DNA of 64,000 nt from Georgenia satyanarayanai (lineage in GTDB: Bacteria > Actinomycetota > Actinomycetes > Actinomycetales > Actinomycetaceae): contig NZ_UETB01000003.1 of the NCBI RefSeq assembly GCF_900116375.1, positions 46,880 to 110,879 of the forward strand, given 5' to 3'. Each line of letters begins with the position of its first letter. The stretch's first letter is position 1. Shown piece after piece: positions 1 to 9,147 of the stretch. Under the pieces are notes generated by a model. The model saw only the letters and a list, made by a program, of their open reading frames with translations, had not been told where the DNA came from and did no database searches. The translations under genes were made by a program, and so were the position numbers.

Positions 1-2570
1 CTGTCGGCGCGGAGTCCGAGACGCAGTTCGCGTTCGCGGGTCTCCATCAGGTGTGCGCACCGCTGCTCGCCCAGGCCGGAGCACTGCTGCCCGACCCGCA
101 GCAGTCCGCCCTGGGCGTCGCGTTCGGCCGGCAGGAGGGCGCGGCGCCGGACCGGTTCCTCGTCGGGCTGGCGACCCTCCACCTCCTTGCCGAGGTCGCC
201 GAGGAGGAGCCGGTGCTGTATCTCGTCGACGACGCACAGTGGCTGGACCAGGCCTCGGCCCAGGTCCTCACGTTCGTGGCGCGTCGGGTGGCGGCCGAGC
301 GGGTGGCCCTGGTGTTCGCCGTACGCGACCCCACCGATGGTGACGTCCGCACGTTCGCCGGTCTGCCGACGCTGCACCTGAAAGGGCTCAGCGACAGCAA
401 CGCCCGGGCGCTGCTGGTCGGCGCGGTGCGCACGCCGTTGGACGACGGGGTCCGCGAGCGGGTCGTCGCCGAGGCGCGTGGCAACCCCCTGGCGCTGCTG
501 GAGCTGCCGCGCAGCGCGTTGCCCGCACAGCTGGCGAGCGGGTTCGCGCTGCCCGACGCGGTCAGTGCCCCGCGCCGCGTCGAGGACAGCTTCCGCCACC
601 GCTCGGGCAGCCTGCCGGCCGACACGCAGCTCCTTCTGCTGGTCGCCGCGGCCGAGCCGACAGGCGAGGCGGCGTTGCTGTGGCGCGCGGCCGCACACCT
701 GGGGCTCGCTCGCGAGGTGGCCGCGCCCGCGGAGGCGGCCGGGCTGCTCGAGATCGACACCCGGGTGCGGTTCCGTCATCCGCTGGTGCGCTCTGCGGTC
801 TACCGAGCCGCCACACCCCCGGACCGACGCAGCGTGCACGGTGCGCTGGCGTCGGCGACCGACCCAGAGCTCGACCCTGACCGACGTGCCTGGCACCGCG
901 CGCAGTCGGTGCTGGGCACCGACGAGGCGGCGGCCGTCGATCTGGAGCGGTCGGCCGGCCGGGCACGCGCCCGCGGCGGCCTGGCAGCCGCCGCCACGTT
1001 CCTGCAGCACGCCGCGGAGCTGACTCCCGAGCCCGCCGCCCGCGCGAGGCGGGCGCTCGAAGCCGTGCACCTCACGCACGACGCCGGAGCGCCTGAGGCA
1101 GCCCTGGAGCTGCTGGCGGTGGCGTCGACCGGGCCGCTGGACGCCCTGCAGCACGCCCGACTCGAGCTGCTGCGAGCCCAGATCGCCTTCCACCGCACAC
1201 GCGGGAGGGAGGTGCCCGGCATGCTGCTCACGGCCGCCCAGGCCCTCGCCCCCCTCGACCCACACCTGTCCCGCCAGGCGTACGTCCACGCGCTCGAGTC
1301 CTCCTTCCACGCCGGCCGCCTGGCTCACGGCCACGGGATGCTCACGGTGGCCGAGGCCGCCCGGGACGCGCCCGGCGCGCCGACCCCTCCCCGGCCGGTC
1401 GACCTGCTCCTGGACGGACTCGCCACGAGATTCACGCAGGGGTACGAGGCGAGCGTCCCCAGCCTGCAACGGGCCCTCGGGTCGCTGCGCGACGACGACT
1501 CCGGTACCGACGACGACAACGGGCGCTGGCTGTGGCTGGCCTGTCATGTCGGGGCGATGCTGTGGGACGACGAGTCGATCTACGTGCTGGCCACCCGCGC
1601 CGTCCGGCTCGCCCGCGAGGCCGGCGCGCTCGCGACGCTCCCAGCGGCGCTCAACGCCCTGGCCCTGGTGCTCGTGCTCACCGGCGAGCTGTCCCGTGCC
1701 GCTGAGCTGTTCGCGGAGGAGGAGGCGATCACCCGGGCCACCGGCGCCCCGCCCCTGCCCAACTCGCGGCTGGCCCTGGCTGCCTGGCGCGGCCAGAAGC
1801 AGGACACCTCCGAGCTCTACGCGAGGATGGTCGCGGGGGCGACGGCGCGAGGTGAGGGCCTCACCGTCAGCAGTGCCGAGATGTCGCTCGCCTACCTCCA
1901 CAACGGGCTGGGCAGCTACCACAGCGCGCTGGAGGCCGCCGCGCCGCTGGTCGAGCTCGACGAGCTGGCCCACAGCAGCGTCGCGCTGCCCGAGCTGGTC
2001 GAGGCCGCCTCGCGTGCCGGTCAGCCAGATCGGGCAGCCGTGGCCCTGGAGCGCCTCAGCGTGCGGGCCCGGGCGAGCGGCACCGAGTGGGCGCTGGGAC
2101 TGGCGGCGCGCTCACGAGCGCTGACCAGCACCGGGCCTGCGGCGGAGGAGCACTACCGCGAGGCCATCGAACGGCTCGGACGGTGCCGGATGGCCACCCA
2201 CCTCGCCCGCGCGCACCTGCTCTACGGCGAGTGGCTGCGTCGCGAGGGTCGTCGCCAGGACGCCCGCCACCAGCTCCGCACCGCTCACCAGCTGCTGTCG
2301 GACATGGGTGCGGAGGCGTTCGCTGACCGCGCCGCACGCGAGCTGCGTGCGACCGGCGAGCACCCACGCAGACGCACCGCTCAGCCCACCGACGCGCTCA
2401 CCGCGCACGAGCTGCACATCGCCCGACTGGTCGCCACGGGGGCCACCTCCCGGGAGGTCGGCGCACAGCTGTTCCTCAGCCCGCGCACGATCGAGGCCCA
2501 CCTGCGCAACATCTTCCGCAAGCTGGGCATCACCTCCCGCCGGCAGCTCGCCACGGTCCGGCTTCCCTGA
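1..2570 (+). CDS. LuxR-family ATPase transcriptional regulator, 5' truncated
   Basis: The reading frame is open from base 3, so the true start and the Walker A region lie outside the window; 855 residues are visible. The first residues (GAESETQFAFAGLHQVCAP) match the interdomain part of large LuxR/MalT-like (LAL) regulators. A Walker B-like VLYLVDDAQW follows, then a long helical region likely to form TPR-like repeats. The last 60 residues are a LuxR/GerE helix-turn-helix (LTAHELHIARLVATGATS, then SPRTIEAHLRNIFRKLGI). Such proteins are cytoplasmic ATP-dependent activators, often of carbohydrate or secondary-metabolism genes. The ligand and target cannot be read here. The gene ends 39 bp before the convergent cysteine desulfurase gene. 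Confidence 0.9.
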   Translation, partial: VGAESETQFAFAGLHQVCAPLLAQAGALLPDPQQSALGVAFGRQEGAAPDRFLVGLATLHLLAEVAEEEPVLYLVDDAQWLDQASAQVLTFVARRVAAERVALVFAVRDPTDGDVRTFAGLPTLHLKGLSDSNARALLVGAVRTPLDDGVRERVVAEARGNPLALLELPRSALPAQLASGFALPDAVSAPRRVEDSFRHRSGSLPADTQLLLLVAAAEPTGEAALLWRAAAHLGLAREVAAPAEAAGLLEIDTRVRFRHPLVRSAVYRAATPPDRRSVHGALASATDPELDPDRRAWHRAQSVLGTDEAAAVDLERSAGRARARGGLAAAATFLQHAAELTPEPAARARRALEAVHLTHDAGAPEAALELLAVASTGPLDALQHARLELLRAQIAFHRTRGREVPGMLLTAAQALAPLDPHLSRQAYVHALESSFHAGRLAHGHGMLTVAEAARDAPGAPTPPRPVDLLLDGLATRFTQGYEASVPSLQRALGSLRDDDSGTDDDNGRWLWLACHVGAMLWDDESIYVLATRAVRLAREAGALATLPAALNALALVLVLTGELSRAAELFAEEEAITRATGAPPLPNSRLALAAWRGQKQDTSELYARMVAGATARGEGLTVSSAEMSLAYLHNGLGSYHSALEAAAPLVELDELAHSSVALPELVEAASRAGQPDRAAVALERLSVRARASGTEWALGLAARSRALTSTGPAAEEHYREAIERLGRCRMATHLARAHLLYGEWLRREGRRQDARHQLRTAHQLLSDMGAEAFADRAARELRATGEHPRRRTAQPTDALTAHELHIARLVATGATSREVGAQLFLSPRTIEAHLRNIFRKLGITSRRQLATVRLP

Positions 2571-2609
2571 CCGGTGGCCGTCCTCCCGTCACGCGGCCCG
2601 CCGCGACCG

Positions 2610-3758
2610 TCAGCGGGCGGCGTTCGCGGCGCGGGAGCGGGCGACGACGTCCGGCAGGGCAGCGAGGACCGCGTCGACGTCGTCCTCGGTCGTGGTCCGG
2701 CCGAGCGAGAAGCGCAGCGCCGAGCGGGCGAGCTCGGGCGGGTAGCCCATCGCGGTGAGGACGAAGGAGGCCTCCTGCACGCCCGCCGAGCAGGCGGAGC
2801 CGGCCGAGGCGTTGACCCCGGCCATGTCGAGGCCGAAGAGCAGGGAGTCGGCGTCGGCGCCCTCGACGGTGAGGTGGGCGACGTGCGGCAGCCGCGGGGC
2901 GCCCGCCCCCGTGAGCCGTAGCCCCTCCACCGCGGCAAGCGCCCCGGCCACGAGCCGGTCCCGCAGCGCGGCCAGCCGGGCGCTCTCCGCCTCCCGGTCG
3001 GCCACCGCGAGGCGCACGGCGAGCGCCAGCGCGCGGGCCCCGGCGACGTCGAGGGTGCCCGAGCGCACGCCGCGCTCCTGCCCCCCGCCGTGGTGCACCG
3101 GCGCGAGCGCCAGCTCCCGGCGCGCCACGAGGGCTCCGGTGCCCACGGGGCCGCCGAGCTTGTGGCCGGTCACCGACATCGCCGCGAGCCCGCTGGCCGC
3201 GAAGTCCACCGGCAGGTGCGCGACGGCCTGGACGGCGTCGGAGTGGACGGGGACGTCGCCGGCGAGCGCGACGAGCTCCGCGACCGGCTGGACGACTCCG
3301 GTCTCGTTGTTCGCCCACATGGCCGACACGAGCGCCGGCGGCTCGCCGTCGTCCAGGGCGGCGCGGGCGGCACCGAGGTCGAGGGCGCCGTCGCCGGTGA
3401 CGGGCAGCACCGCGACGTCCGCGAGCCCGCGCTCGCCCAGCCAGCCGGCGGCGTCGAGCACGGCGTGGTGCTCGACGGCACTGACGAGCAGCCGCGGGCG
3501 CGGCGAGGGGTGGGCGTAGACGGCGCCCTTGACGGCGAGGTTGTCGGCCTCGGTGCCGCCGGAGGTGAGGACGACCTCGGCGGGCTCGGCGCCGAGCGCC
3601 GCGGCGAGCTCCTCGCGGGCCTCCTCCAGGCGGCGGCGCGCGTCGCGCCCGACGGTGTGGAGCGAGGACGGGTTGCCGCCGCGGGTCAGCTCCTCGGCGT
3701 AGCGGGCCGCGACCTCCGGCCGGACGGGGGTGGTCGCCGCGTGGTCGAGGTAGGCCAT
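2610..3758 (-). CDS. Cysteine desulfurase (NifS/IscS family)
   Basis: This 382-residue class V aminotransferase takes sulfur from cysteine for Fe-S cluster or tRNA thiolation pathways. The start MAYLDHAATTPVRPE is the classic N-terminus of the family. The PLP lysine is in SVTGHKLGGP (about residue 200) and the catalytic cysteine in SAGSACSAGV (about residue 323). HSDAVQA and the histidine pair in SAVEHHAVL are also typical. The ATG lies 7 nt after a TAGACT hexamer, consistent with a leaderless transcript. It is divergent from the FKBP gene. No IscU or mnmA lies in the window, so its sulfur acceptor is not shown. Confidence 0.95.
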   Translation of the reverse strand: MAYLDHAATTPVRPEVAARYAEELTRGGNPSSLHTVGRDARRRLEEAREELAAALGAEPAEVVLTSGGTEADNLAVKGAVYAHPSPRPRLLVSAVEHHAVLDAAGWLGERGLADVAVLPVTGDGALDLGAARAALDDGEPPALVSAMWANNETGVVQPVAELVALAGDVPVHSDAVQAVAHLPVDFAASGLAAMSVTGHKLGGPVGTGALVARRELALAPVHHGGGQERGVRSGTLDVAGARALALAVRLAVADREAESARLAALRDRLVAGALAAVEGLRLTGAGAPRLPHVAHLTVEGADADSLLFGLDMAGVNASAGSACSAGVQEASFVLTAMGYPPELARSALRFSLGRTTTEDDVDAVLAALPDVVARSRAANAAR

Positions 3759-3765
3759 GGGCCCG

Positions 3766-3771
3766 AGTCTA
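3766..3771 (-). promoter_or_regulatory. -10 hexamer (TAGACT), cysteine desulfurase
   Basis: TAGACT on the minus strand matches the actinobacterial TANNNT -10 consensus. It ends 7 nt before the ATG at 3758, so transcription would begin at or next to the start codon. No convincing -35 element was seen. Confidence 0.5.
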
Positions 3772-3814
3772 CGAAGCGGTGCCCGACTGTGGGCGATCTC
3801 CCAGGAACAGCGCC

Positions 3815-3820
3815 TACCCT
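3815..3820 (+). promoter_or_regulatory. -10 hexamer (TACCCT), FKBP gene
   Basis: TACCCT lies 7 nt before an in-frame GTG at 3828 and 49 nt before the preferred GTG at 3870. It drives either a short leader carrying the GAAGGA Shine-Dalgarno or a leaderless start at 3828. Confidence 0.45.
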
Positions 3821-3869
3821 GGTCCGGGTGCCGCCGGAGCGGCACGTACGACCACACGAAGGACTCCCT

Positions 3870-4820
3870 GTGCGCCGATCCGCCACTGCCACCACCGCCG
3901 CCGCCCTGGCCGCGCTCCTGCTCCTCGCCGGGTGCTCGAGCGACGAGGGCGACGCCGAGCCGGCCGACACGCCCACCGCGACCGAGACCGAGACCGCGTC
4001 GGCCGACGCCGAGGCGGGCAACGCCCCCGAGGACGTCGCCGCGCTCGAGGGCGTCACCGTGGAGGGCGAGCCCGGCGCGGAGGCGACCCTCACCTTCGAG
4101 CAGCCGCTCGACGTCTCCGGCGCCGCCGCCGCCGTCGCCTCGCCCGGGGACGGTGAGGAGATCGCCGAGGGCCAGCTCCTCCTCGTCGACTTCACCCAGG
4201 TCAACGGCGAGAACGGTGAGGTCCTCGACTCGACCTACGAGGGCGAGCCGCAGCCGCTCGTCGTCAGCGACGAGATGACCGTCCCGGCGCTCAACGACGT
4301 CCTCATCGGCCAGCAGGTCGGCGCGCGGGTCCTCTTCGCCAGCCCCACGCAGGCCGCGGCCGCGATCATGACCCTCGAGGTCGTCGACGCCCGCAGCCGC
4401 GCCGAGGGCACCGCCGTCGAGGTCCCCGAGGGGGTCCCGACCGTCACGCTCGCCGAGAACGGCGAGCCGAGCATCGAGCCCGTCGACGGCGAGGCCCCGA
4501 CCGAGCTCGTCGTCGCCCCCACGATCGAGGGTGAGGGCAAGGAGGTCGAGGAGGGCGACTACGTCTTCGTCCAGTACAGCGGCTGGCTGTGGGACGGCAC
4601 GTCCTTCGACTCCTCGTGGTCGCGGGGCTCCCCGTTCTCCCTCGAGGCCGGTGCCGGCCAGGTCATCGAGGGCTGGGACACCGGCCTGCTCGGGCAGACC
4701 GTCGGCAGCCAGGTCGTCATGGTCATCCCGCCCGAGCTCGGCTACGGCGACCAGGACAACGGCACCATCCCGCCCGGCTCGACGCTCGTCTTCGTCGTCG
4801 ACATCCTCTACGCCGGCTGA
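3870..4820 (+). CDS. FKBP-type peptidyl-prolyl isomerase lipoprotein
   Basis: This 316-residue protein has a lipoprotein signal (MRRSATATT, hydrophobic stretch, lipobox LLAGC), so it is predicted to be anchored outside the membrane. After a Thr/Glu-rich linker there are two FKBP-like halves. The first (about 100-190) is degenerate. The C-terminal one (about 228-316) has the canonical pattern VQYSGWLWDGTSFDSSW, IEGWDTGLLGQ, IPPELGYG and IPPGSTLVFVVDI, so prolyl isomerase and chaperone activity is likely there. Start GTG 3870 has GAAGGA 6 nt upstream; a leaderless GTG at 3828 would add 14 residues. It ends at a strong hairpin shared with the convergent etfA. Confidence 0.93.
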   Translation: MRRSATATTAAALAALLLLAGCSSDEGDAEPADTPTATETETASADAEAGNAPEDVAALEGVTVEGEPGAEATLTFEQPLDVSGAAAAVASPGDGEEIAEGQLLLVDFTQVNGENGEVLDSTYEGEPQPLVVSDEMTVPALNDVLIGQQVGARVLFASPTQAAAAIMTLEVVDARSRAEGTAVEVPEGVPTVTLAENGEPSIEPVDGEAPTELVVAPTIEGEGKEVEEGDYVFVQYSGWLWDGTSFDSSWSRGSPFSLEAGAGQVIEGWDTGLLGQTVGSQVVMVIPPELGYGDQDNGTIPPGSTLVFVVDILYAG

Positions 4821-4841
4821 CCCACGCACGCAGCACGGACA

Positions 4842-4875
4842 GGAGCGGCCCCGGACACGTGTCCGGGGCCGCTCC
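4842..4875. terminator. Loopless bidirectional hairpin terminator
   Basis: Two perfect 17-nt arms (4842-4858 and 4859-4875) with no loop bases sit between the convergent stops of the FKBP gene (4820) and etfA (4885). There is no U-tract, as is usual for actinobacterial terminators. Confidence 0.8.
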
Positions 4876-4884
4876 GTCGTCCGG

Positions 4885-5871
4885 TCAGGAGCCCCTGTAG
4901 GTGCGGATCGTCTCGATGGCCTGGGGGAGGACGTCCTCGGCGGCGCCGACGACGCCGAAGTCGGCCAGCTCGAAGATCGGGGCCTCGGGGTCGGTGTTGA
5001 CGGCGACGACGGTCTGCGCGGCCTGCATCCCCACGGTGTGGTGGACGGCCCCGGACACCCCGACGCCGATGTACAGCCGCGGCGCGACGGTGACGCCGGT
5101 CTGCCCCACCTGCGCGGAGTGCTCCCGCCAGCCCTCGTCGGTGACGTCACGGGTGGCGCCCACGGCGCCCCCCAGCAGCCCGGCCAGCTCCTCCACCGCG
5201 GTGAAGTCCCCGCCCGTGCCACGGCCGCCGACGACGACGGTCTGCGCCTCGGCGAGCGGCACCTGCCCCGTCGCGGGGTACTCGGTGCGCTCGACGACGG
5301 CGACGGCCCGGGCCCGGTCGGTGAACACGACGGGCACGCCCACGACCTCCGGCTCCCCCGCCGCCGGCGCGGGCTCGGCGTCGACCGCGGCCGGGCGCAG
5401 CGCGACGACGGGCAGCGGCCCGGTCACCGTGCACACCGTCTCCCACGACGCGCCGAGGACGGTCTTGCCCGCCGCGACGGCGCCGTCGCGGCGCTCGACG
5501 CGGTCGGCGTCCACGACCGCGCCGGTGCCCAGCGCGACCGCCAGGCCGGCGGCCAGCTCCTTGCCGGCGTAGGTCGACACGAGCAGCACGGCCTGCGGGG
5601 ACGTCGCCGCGACGACGGCGGCCACGGCCTCGGTCGCGACCGCGGCGAGCTGCGGGGCGAGGCCGCCCAGCTCGGGCACGTGCACGGTGGTGACGCCGAA
5701 GCGGCCGAGCTCCGTACGCGCCGCCTCCCCCGGTCCCTGCTCCCCGAGCCACACGGCCGCCACGGGCGCACCGGCCGCGAGGGTCCGCGCGGCGGTGAGC
5801 GCCTCGGTCGAGGGCGGCGTGGGCGCGCCCTCGTGGTGGTCGACGACGACGAGCACAGGTGCCTGGGTCAT
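4885..5871 (-). CDS. etfA: Electron transfer flavoprotein alpha subunit
   Basis: The 328-residue protein is the FAD-binding subunit of ETF, which passes electrons from acyl-CoA and other dehydrogenases to the respiratory chain. The start MTQAPVLVVVDHHEG is followed by an N-terminal nucleotide-binding-like domain. The C-terminal FAD domain shows VVGGRGTGGDF, GATRDVTDEGWR, QVGQTGVTVAPRLYIGVGVS and VVAVNTDPEAPIFELADFGVVG, all ETF-alpha signatures. It lies 26 bp after etfB with GGAAGG before the ATG, so the two form an operon. No ETF:quinone oxidoreductase or dehydrogenase gene lies next to it. Confidence 0.96.
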   Translation of the reverse strand: MTQAPVLVVVDHHEGAPTPPSTEALTAARTLAAGAPVAAVWLGEQGPGEAARTELGRFGVTTVHVPELGGLAPQLAAVATEAVAAVVAATSPQAVLLVSTYAGKELAAGLAVALGTGAVVDADRVERRDGAVAAGKTVLGASWETVCTVTGPLPVVALRPAAVDAEPAPAAGEPEVVGVPVVFTDRARAVAVVERTEYPATGQVPLAEAQTVVVGGRGTGGDFTAVEELAGLLGGAVGATRDVTDEGWREHSAQVGQTGVTVAPRLYIGVGVSGAVHHTVGMQAAQTVVAVNTDPEAPIFELADFGVVGAAEDVLPQAIETIRTYRGS

Positions 5872-5897
5872 GGTGCCTTCCTGGTGGGCGGGGTCGG

Positions 5898-6668
5898 TCA
5901 GACGAGCTTGGCGTCGATGAGGAACTCGGCCAGCTGCCGGCCGGCGTCGCCCGAGTCGGTGACGATGCGGCCCTGCTCGCGGGCGGGCCGCTCCTCGGCG
6001 GAGAGCACCGCCGTCGCGGACCCGGGTGCACCGAGGCCGAGGTCGACGAGCGACCACGTGTCCACCGGCTTCTTGCGAGCGGCCTTGATCGCCCGGAACG
6101 CCGGGTAGCGCGGTTCGTTGGCCTGGTCGGTGACCGACACGAGGGCGGGCAGCGGCGCCTCGAGCACCTCGGCGGCCGAGCCGATCTCGCGGCGCACGCG
6201 CACGCGGTCGCCGGTCACGGTGAGCTCGCTGGCGAGCGTGAGCGGGGGCAGGTCGAGCGCGGCGGCGAGGGCCGCGGGCAGCATCGAGGTGAGGCCGTCG
6301 AGGGAGGCCATGCCGGTGACGACGAGGTCGACGGGCGCCTCGTGCTGCAGCGTGCGGACGGCGGCCGCCAGGACGCGGGCGGTGGCGACGGCGTCGGAGC
6401 CGGCGAGCGACTCGTCGCTCACGTGGACGCCGCGGTCGGCCCCCATCTGCAGGCCGCGCCGCACCGCGTCCTCGGCGTCGTCGGGTCCCATCGTGAGGAC
6501 GACGACCTCCCCGCCGTGCTCCTCGACGAGACTGACGGCGGCCTCGAGGGCGTTCTCGTCGAGCTCGTTGAGGACGTCGTCGAGGCCACGCACGAGGTGG
6601 CCGTCATCGTCCAGCGTTCGCTCGGACTGGACATCGGGGACATGCTTGACGCACACGACGATCCTCAT
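5898..6668 (-). CDS. etfB: Electron transfer flavoprotein beta subunit
   Basis: The 256-residue partner of EtfA starts MRIVVCVKHVPDVQSERTL, the standard EtfB N-terminus. VLTMGPDDAEDAVRRGLQMG and GMASLDGLTSMLPAALA match the AMP-binding and dimer regions. TDQANEPRYPAFRAIKAARKK is the conserved recognition-loop signature (here ANEPRYP). It is the first gene of the etfBA operon and is divergent from glgX. CAGGCT ends 6 nt before the ATG, a weak match to the leaderless pattern seen in other genes here. Confidence 0.96.
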   Translation of the reverse strand: MRIVVCVKHVPDVQSERTLDDDGHLVRGLDDVLNELDENALEAAVSLVEEHGGEVVVLTMGPDDAEDAVRRGLQMGADRGVHVSDESLAGSDAVATARVLAAAVRTLQHEAPVDLVVTGMASLDGLTSMLPAALAAALDLPPLTLASELTVTGDRVRVRREIGSAAEVLEAPLPALVSVTDQANEPRYPAFRAIKAARKKPVDTWSLVDLGLGAPGSATAVLSAEERPAREQGRIVTDSGDAGRQLAEFLIDAKLV

Positions 6669-6823
6669 GGCCCAAGCCTGCCACCTCCGGCGGCCTCGTG
6701 CCGACACGGTCCGTCACACCTCCCAGACACCACCATCGGTTGATGCCCCACAGACCTGAGTTGACGGGCGCGCGGCACATCTCACGCGCAAGCCGTCCCA
6801 CGAGCGCCACGCAGGGTGGCACG

Positions 6824-9133
6824 ATGGGCTCCACCATGAGCATGACCGCCTCATCCGTTCGCACGAGCCCCGCCCGCAGCGTCGCCCAGCGGGTGACCGG
6901 GCGTGCCCCTGCCCTGGGCGCCCACCTGTGGGGCGACGGCGTCGACGTCGCCGTGCTCGCCTCCCACGCCAGCGCCGTGGACCTGTGCCTTCTCGACGAG
7001 GACCACGGCTCCTTCCGCGAGCGCCGCTTCGCGCTCCATCGCGGCCCCCACGGCGTGTGGCAGGGCCACGTGCCCGGCGTCGGTGCCGGACAGCGCTACG
7101 GCCTGCGCGTCCACGGGCGCTGGGACCCCGCCGCGGGGCTGCGGCACAACCCCGCCAAGCTGCTCCTGGACCCCTACGCGCGCGGCGTCACGGGCGAGCT
7201 CGTGCACGGCCCCGAGGTCTACGGCCACGCCGTCGACGAGGACCTCGCCCCCGCCCCCGGCTGGTCCCCCAGCGACCTCGACTCCGCCGGCCACGTCCGT
7301 CACGGCGTCGTCCTGCCCGAGCCGCCGGTCGTGCCCGCCGACGCCCGCCCCCACGTGCCGTGGGACCGCACCGTCGTCTACGAGGCGCACGTGCGCGGCC
7401 TCACCCAGCGCCTGCCCGGCGTGCCCGAGCATCTGCGCGGCACCTACGCGGGCCTGGCGCACCCCGCCACCATCGCCCACCTGCGCGAGCTCGGGATCAC
7501 CGCGGTCGAGCTGCTGCCCATCCACGCGACCGGCGACGAGCCCTTCCTCATCGAGAAGGGCCTGACGAACTACTGGGGCTACAACACCCTCGGCTTCTTC
7601 GCCCCCGAGCCGCGCTACGCCACCGAGGCCGCACAGGCCCAGGGCCCGGCCGCCGTCCTCGAGGAGGTGCGCGGCATGGTCCACCTGCTCCACGAGGCCG
7701 GGCTCGAGGTCATCCTCGACGTCGTCTACAACCACACCGCCGAGGGCGGCGACGGCGGACCTGCCCTGTCGTGGCGCGGTCTGGACAACACCGGTTACTA
7801 CATGCACGACGGCGTCCGCCCGGCCCACCTCGTCGACGTCACCGGGACGGGCAACTCCCTCGACTTCCGCCGTGTGCGGGTCGTGCAGATGGCGCTGGAC
7901 TCCCTGCGCTACTGGGTCGAGCGGATCGGTGTGGACGGCTTCCGCTTCGACCTCGCCACGACGCTGGGCCGGCACGGGGCGGAGTTCACCCCGCACCACC
8001 CCTTCTTCGTCGGCCTCGCCACCGACCCGGTCCTGTCCCACGTCAAGCTCATCGCCGAGCCGTGGGACGTGGGGCCCGGTGGTTGGCGCACCGGCCAGTT
8101 CCCCGCCCCGATGGCGGACTGGAACGACCGCTTCCGCGACGCGGCCCGCACCTTCTGGCTCAGCGACCCCGCGACCGGCGTGGCCGGCGGCACCGGCGGG
8201 GACCTGCGCGACCTCGCCACCCGCCTGGCCGGCTCCGCCGACCTCTTCGCCCACGGCGCCGTCCCGGGCGGGCGCGGCCCGCTCGCGAGCATCAACTACG
8301 TGACGGCGCACGACGGCTTCACCCTCGCCGACCTCGTCACCTACAGCCACAAGCACAACGAGGCCAACGGCGAGGACAACCGCGACGGCACCGACAACAA
8401 CCGCTCGTGGAACCTCGAGGTCGAGGGCCCCGTCACCACCGACCCCCTCCGGCCCCTCGACGAGCGGGGCGGGCCGGGCGACGCCGCGGTCCGCGCCGGG
8501 ACCACCCCCACGGTCCACGAGCGCGGCCAGGACATCCTCCTCGGCCGCCGTCGCGAGGTGCGCAACCTCCTGGGCACGCTCCTCCTGTCCGCCGGCACCC
8601 CCATGGTCACCGCCGGTGACGAGATCGGCCGCAGCCAGCTCGGCAACAACAACGCCTACTGCCAGGACACCGAGATCTCCTGGGTGGACTGGGACCTGCG
8701 CCCCTGGCAGGCCGAGCTGCTCGCCACCGTGCGTCACCTGCTGAGCCTGCGCCGCGAGCACCCCGTGCTGCGGCCCGCGTCCTTCGCCACCGGGCACACC
8801 GTCGAGGGCGACTCGATCCCCGACCTCGCCTGGTACCGCGCCGACGCCGAGGAGATGGACGCCGCCGACTGGCACGACTCGCGGGTACGGGTGCTGCAGA
8901 TGCTCCGCTCGGGCTACCCCGTCGGCGACGGCGACCTCCTCCTCGTCCTCAACGGCTCCCTCGACCGGCAGCAGGTGACCCTGCCGCAGGGTGCGGGCGC
9001 CGACTACGAGCTGCTGTGGGACTCCGCCTGGGAGTGCCCGCCGCCGGAGGACACCGAGCCGCCGGTCACCGCGCCGGGCGCCACGACGGCCATGGAGCCC
9101 CTGACGATGAGGGCGTACCTCAGCCGCCGCTGA
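6824..9133 (+). CDS. glgX: Glycogen debranching enzyme GlgX (isoamylase type)
   Basis: The enzyme hydrolyses alpha-1,6 branch points of glycogen limit dextrins. It has an N-terminal CBM48-like domain (APALGAHLWGDGVDVAVLAS) and a GH13 barrel. Visible barrel motifs are VILDVVYNHTAEG, the nucleophile region DGFRFDLATTLGR (Asp about residue 376), IAEPWDVGPGGW with the acid/base Glu, and YVTAHDGFTLADLV. NNAYCQDTEISWVDWDL is typical of GlgX. The ATG at 6824 has AGGGTGG just upstream; ATGs at 6836 and 6842 are alternatives. It works with the convergent GlgP in glucan breakdown. Confidence 0.95.
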   Translation: MGSTMSMTASSVRTSPARSVAQRVTGRAPALGAHLWGDGVDVAVLASHASAVDLCLLDEDHGSFRERRFALHRGPHGVWQGHVPGVGAGQRYGLRVHGRWDPAAGLRHNPAKLLLDPYARGVTGELVHGPEVYGHAVDEDLAPAPGWSPSDLDSAGHVRHGVVLPEPPVVPADARPHVPWDRTVVYEAHVRGLTQRLPGVPEHLRGTYAGLAHPATIAHLRELGITAVELLPIHATGDEPFLIEKGLTNYWGYNTLGFFAPEPRYATEAAQAQGPAAVLEEVRGMVHLLHEAGLEVILDVVYNHTAEGGDGGPALSWRGLDNTGYYMHDGVRPAHLVDVTGTGNSLDFRRVRVVQMALDSLRYWVERIGVDGFRFDLATTLGRHGAEFTPHHPFFVGLATDPVLSHVKLIAEPWDVGPGGWRTGQFPAPMADWNDRFRDAARTFWLSDPATGVAGGTGGDLRDLATRLAGSADLFAHGAVPGGRGPLASINYVTAHDGFTLADLVTYSHKHNEANGEDNRDGTDNNRSWNLEVEGPVTTDPLRPLDERGGPGDAAVRAGTTPTVHERGQDILLGRRREVRNLLGTLLLSAGTPMVTAGDEIGRSQLGNNNAYCQDTEISWVDWDLRPWQAELLATVRHLLSLRREHPVLRPASFATGHTVEGDSIPDLAWYRADAEEMDAADWHDSRVRVLQMLRSGYPVGDGDLLLVLNGSLDRQQVTLPQGAGADYELLWDSAWECPPPEDTEPPVTAPGATTAMEPLTMRAYLSRR

Positions 9134-9135
9134 GC

Positions 9136-9141
9136 CACAAT
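9136..9141 (+). promoter_or_regulatory. -10-like hexamer (CACAAT)
   Basis: CACAAT lies 6 nt before the GTG at 9148, immediately after the glgX stop. It suggests a separate leaderless transcript for the small membrane protein. Confidence 0.35.
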
Positions 9142-9147
9142 GGGGCC

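Noticed and set aside
1..760. Long minus-strand open frame within the LuxR gene
   Set aside because: It is a high-GC mirror of the real gene with Ser/Arg/Ala-rich low-complexity translation and no motif.
3090..3869. Extension of the FKBP frame upstream through the cysteine desulfurase gene
   Set aside because: The signal peptide and lipobox start at 3870 with a ribosome site, and the extension is antisense to a clearly real gene.
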